A stretch of 64,000 nt of DNA from Dromaius novaehollandiae (taxonomy: Eukaryota > Chordata > Aves > Casuariiformes > Dromaiidae): contig NC_088130.1 of NCBI RefSeq assembly GCF_036370855.1, forward strand, positions 66,440,941 to 66,504,940. Reading direction: 5' to 3'. Made by a program: the position numbers and the translations under genes. Of the stretch, positions 60,009-64,000 are shown piece after piece (positions within the stretch are counted from its first letter, which is position 1; the number at the start of each line of letters is the position of its first letter). The notes beneath the pieces are model-generated. The model had not been told where the DNA came from, did no database searches, and saw nothing but the letters and a program-made list of their open reading frames with translations.

Positions 60009-60038
60009 TATATATATATATGTATATATATATATGTA
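60009..60038. repeat. (TA)n microsatellite with GTA interruption
   Basis: Two runs of alternating TA (about seven and eight units) separated by TGTA. Confidence 0.9.
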
Positions 60039-63000
60039 TGAAAAGATGGAACTTGATTTTGGGTATTTGAGTGTGACTGGGACAGAATGGTCACCTTTTA
60101 ATCATACAAATGTCTTTTTTAAAACTAGCTGATAAAATATTATATGGCCACTTACCTGTAAAAAATCCACTTAACAGTGTGGTTAAATTACTACCCAGTG
60201 TTTGTTTCCTAATGCATTGTATCAAGTGAACAGCAAAGATGGAAATCCATAATACGAAATCAATTCTGTTCAAAGCCAGTAAGCACAAATAGCGTTAGGA
60301 GACTTGAGTTATTTCCCCTGCCCCCCACCACCTTATTTTTATTAAATAGAAATCAAACTGAGGCTTTATAGACTCTTGGGAATAAAAATGATCTGATGAT
60401 TTTTCTTAATAAACAGTAACACCTAGAAATTTGATTTCTGGCTGAATCTTGCATTCGGCAGAGATGTTTGTCCGGGAGCACTGCTCGCAGACTGATTCAT
60501 TATAAGCTTTGATTTCACAGGTAAGAAATTAAATCAATATGTTTCCCACAAAAGCAACTTTCTGTGCTTTGGGGATGAACCAACTGATGGGAAGATGTCA
60601 AAGAAAGAGGATGAAGGAAAGAAACCATTGCAAACAGATGTGCGATTGTAGAGAACAGCCTGATTCCTAGCTGGTGGTTGTGTGGTTTATCTCTAAGCAC
60701 TTATACAGTATCAGTAGAGCTACTGCCCTCCCAAGCAAGAAAAAGCACAGTATAGTAGTGATGCAATACCTAATTTTCCAAAGCCTATCTACGGTAAATC
60801 CAAAGAAACTTTTATGCCTGCAGTAATGTAACCCTGCGAATGGACATATAACCAAAGAGAAGGGATTACTGACAGGGTGCTGGTGGCAAAGTAGCCCAAA
60901 AGGAGTCAGCTTTGAATACTGAGAAAAATTCATATGAGCATTATAAAAACTCAGAAGAAGTTCTCCTCTTGCAGTCCTAAACCATATAATTTTTCTTGAC
61001 CTGCTGATTTGAATTACTGCATGTACTACTATTAAATTCTAGTTACTAGCCATGGTCCACCTTACATATGGCTGCATTTCAGAGGTAGAGTGCTCTCCCT
61101 ACTAATCCTCTTATTGCATACAAGCCTGTAAATGTATAGATGCTTTTTAAGTAAGGTGACTTTTACCCACTTTTGTTGAAAATATAGGCACGGAAACATA
61201 AAACCTAAAAATCTGAAAAGCAAATAAAGAAGCATCCAGGGATTCCTGAAAGTCAGCCTCATCTTCCCAGGAAAATCAGTAGGTGTGATGATATGCTGTG
61301 CTATTTAGGGGGAAGAAGAGACCAGTATGAGACTTACAGAGATGACTAGTGATTCGTAGTGCTGAAAATATTCCTGGAAGTTTGGAGCATGCTTCTGACA
61401 GCAAAATCCTGCAAGCCCTTAAGCCCAGGATGAAACTTCTGGCTGAAGTCCTTTTAAATCTCCCCACTTACATTCCTATTTGGAGACTTCTGTTAAAAGA
61501 TGACATACAAATAAAGCCCCTATTAACTGTTGTTATTAATCATTCCTCTCCAGCCCATGGCCTTTTAAACCCTGTTGCTATTTATGATACAGAACCATCA
61601 CTCAGAAGCAATATATGAAGGGAGATATGCAGCAGCAGCTCTCTTCTAGAAAAGCCATGTAGCCATACAACCATGTGCACATCATGTCCTGCAGTATTCC
61701 TACTCTATAGCAAATAGTGTTAATAGGGAGACATTTTTACACCTAAGTCTACCCTGCAATAAAACCGCACACATTAATTGTGTATTTGCTAGTAGGTGGA
61801 TTGTGTCAAAAGTAAGGTCTTTCGAAGCAACGCTTTAATCAACCCGTTCTTCACAAGCTTTTCACGACAAGTAAAGATGTGTTTGCCATTGTGATATCAA
61901 TTGCTCAGTACTGTGCCCACTAACAGCACAACAAATCTCAGTTAGTGATCAGCCCAAATACAAACTTAGACCAGAATAAAAAATCTACCACACATTAGAC
62001 ATTTAATGGGTACACCCCAGTGGAAAACCAGTTACCTAAAGCTTCTTCTGGAATCAGTGAAGAAAGAAATAGGTACCCTTTAAGTGCTGACTGTCCTATC
62101 AGTGCTGATCCCTTGTCAGTGAAGAAGTACCAAATCTTGGTTTTCAGCCCAAAGGTTAGGCAGGATGAATCCTGTCTTTATTGTCGTTGGGGGAGGGTTA
62201 CTGAAGACATCAAAGTGGGCTTGAGGCAACCTAAGATAACCCTTAGGAAACACGAGGAGAAGTTGTTTAGCTGAATGCTCAGTGCACGTGTGGGTTTCCT
62301 GGGTGGGAAAGGAAATGTAGGTATTCTTCTCCATTAGCTCATGATTTATGCGATCTCACAGCAAAACCGGAATCCTAAATCCAGATCAGACACCTATATT
62401 TTAAATTGCATGCTGACAAATTACAATTGCAGAAGCCACACAGTCATTTAAGAGCTGGCAAAAATGCCTTCTAGTCAGACACTTAGGGCATACAATCTGT
62501 TTCATTTATCCAAAAAAGAGTAGCACGAGTTGAAATGGAGTGTCTTCAGAGGGAGAAAATACCAAAACTCTTAAAAATCAGTGAGAAAGATTTAACAAGG
62601 CTAGGAGCTGATGCCAGACAGATTCAAATGAGAAATTCAGCACAGGGTTTTGGGGGCTTGGTTTTGGAAGGTTATTTGTTTATTATTATTTTCTCTCATT
62701 TGTTTGCTTTCTTTTCTTTTTTTTTAAACCAAAAAAGTTAAACTGGCAAATGAAGCACTGGCTTCTCTAGCTCTTAGCTTGTAGACTACAACTGGGTGCC
62801 TTTCTGGAAGGCACATTTTCATCAAACAGAAGTTAAGCACCAGGCCAAACCTAAGTTATGTGGGTTCAGCTCAGGTTATCTTGCCAAAGCGTAGCAGTGA
62901 CCAGCAAAGGTCAGCAGCAGTGACCTCCTGATTCCTTCTAGAGACAGCCTCTGAATCAATCGTCTGGCGGTCCTTTTCCATTTGCAATAGTCGTGACACA

Positions 63001-63187
63001 ATCCCAAGTCGGACAAATGGGAGCAGGTTGCTTGGAGACACCACCTGAAGGAGTCTCCGTAGATTGGGAAATCTTTGGTCAGTAGTCTAGGGACCAAAGA
63101 AGTAGGCCAAGAGCTCAAGGAAAAAAAAAGACTAAAAAGGGAAGAAAGTTCCACAGAGATCCAAAAAATTGCTCAAGCCACTGAAGT
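60039..63187. other. Unannotated non-coding stretch
   Basis: About 3.1 kb without a recognised gene, RNA or repeat. Frames are at most 92 codons. Nothing stands out on either strand. Confidence 0.5.
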
Positions 63188-63242
63188 GCTCTCTTTCCCC
63201 CTTTTTCCCTCCTCTTTCCTTTCTCTCCTTCCTCCTTCCTCC
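63188..63242. repeat. Pyrimidine (C/T) low-complexity tract
   Basis: About 55 bp of nearly pure C/T with CTTCCTCC words; polypurine on the other strand. The 126-codon minus frame (63512-63132) crosses it and its Lys/Arg/Gly/Glu-rich part comes from this tract. Confidence 0.85.
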
Positions 63243-64000
63243 AACAAGGACCTTCCCATAGTGGAAGTCAGGGGAAGAAGAGTGGTTTGAAAGGCAGCAG
63301 CAGTACTTAGGGGATGAAGTCAGAAAGCCAAGAGAGAAAATCATTTTACAAAATATGGTGGACTTACTGGTTCCTATAGTGGGGTAATTCCGGGCCAGGC
63401 ACACGTTATAGCTGGAGAAAGTAAATAATGGCAATAAAGCCATAATTCCTTCAGTAATTAGAAGTGGTGCACAGAACTTATTTTCAGTTTGGTGAGTATG
63501 TGAGACTTTCAATAGCTATTAGGAAGATAATTAAGGGTGAAATGAACATTAAATCAATGTTTGCAAGCTAAAGCTGTCTCTGTGTGTGCATGCAGATATG
63601 TGTGCGAGCAAGCATATTTTTGATTTCGTTCAAAAATGGGATGAAATGTCTAACTCGGAATAACATTTTTTTCCTGGAAAAAGCACATTTTATCTCATTT
63701 TCTGCACTAAAAGCACATCATCTCCCTTTCAAAACATATCTCTCATCTCCCTCAGTTCCTTATGGCTACACTTGTGTCGGAAGCGATTTCTGCTAGGTGA
63801 CCAAAAGTGAACAGGTCATACTGACAAGCCAAAATCTTAGGGGTAAATCACTTACTGATGCACATTGGAAGCCTCCCAGGTTGAGCCTGCTTTCAGTCAG
63901 AGGTGGCTACACAGCACTTTTGGATACTCTTCCACTGGGCAGTCATTTGCCAATAACGACCCCAGGCTCATCAAGTTTTCAAAGCCCCCTTTCAGAGACC
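63243..64000. other. Unannotated non-coding stretch to window end
   Basis: No gene or repeat recognised. Confidence 0.5.

Noticed and set aside
1..64000. CRISPR arrays, rRNA, prokaryotic operons, telomere or satellite repeats
   Set aside because: No spaced direct repeats, no rRNA-like sequence, no (TTAGGG)n and no long satellite arrays were seen.

Overview
The window reads as non-coding nuclear DNA from a vertebrate, most likely a bird or another archosaur/turtle-lineage sauropsid. The base composition looks AT-leaning (impression, not counted), CpG is depleted except in a few short patches, and there are no prokaryotic operons, ribosome binding sites or dense ORFs. The recognisable interspersed repeats are all old: CR1 LINE 3' ends, MIR-type tRNA-derived SINEs, fold-back DNA elements and a sauropsid SINE-like repeat. 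I saw no young Alu, L1 or B1-type repeat and no fresh avian CR1 copy. The species cannot be fixed from the sequence. I found no protein-coding gene, convincing exon, tRNA, rRNA or CRISPR array. The longest open frames (up to 178 codons) look like chance frames, several of them in GC-rich patches.

Layout. 0-4 kb: unannotated DNA with a decayed CR1 3' fragment (1332-1607). 4.1-5.1 kb: a small CpG island followed by a perfect CRE palindrome and an ATG in good context, the best promoter-like spot in the left half. 7-16 kb: a perfect 30-bp tandem duplication, an MIR-type SINE, a cluster of three hairpins and a CpG patch. 21.3-22.9 kb: the most notable object, a broken RNase H-integrase segment of a Ty3/gypsy retrotransposon on the + strand. 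24-25.4 kb: a 34-bp near-palindrome and three co-framed open blocks on the - strand of unknown origin. 35-41 kb: two MIR-type SINEs, a fold-back element and a CR1 tail. 45.6 kb: a very short, very CpG-dense patch. 47-48 kb: a conserved-looking block and a CR1 tail. 50.8 kb: a tRNA-like SINE head. 54-57 kb: a cluster of CpG-rich patches with a CTCF-like site, a CR1 tail and a sauropsid SINE-like repeat. 57.6-59 kb: a second copy of that SINE-like repeat and a second fold-back element. 60-64 kb: simple repeats and nothing else recognised.

With no genes here, any function would be regulatory (intergenic or intronic enhancers, possible lncRNA promoters). Those calls are inferences from composition and motifs and have low confidence. 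The repeat and retrotransposon calls rest on sequence similarity judged by eye against families known from memory; no search was run.
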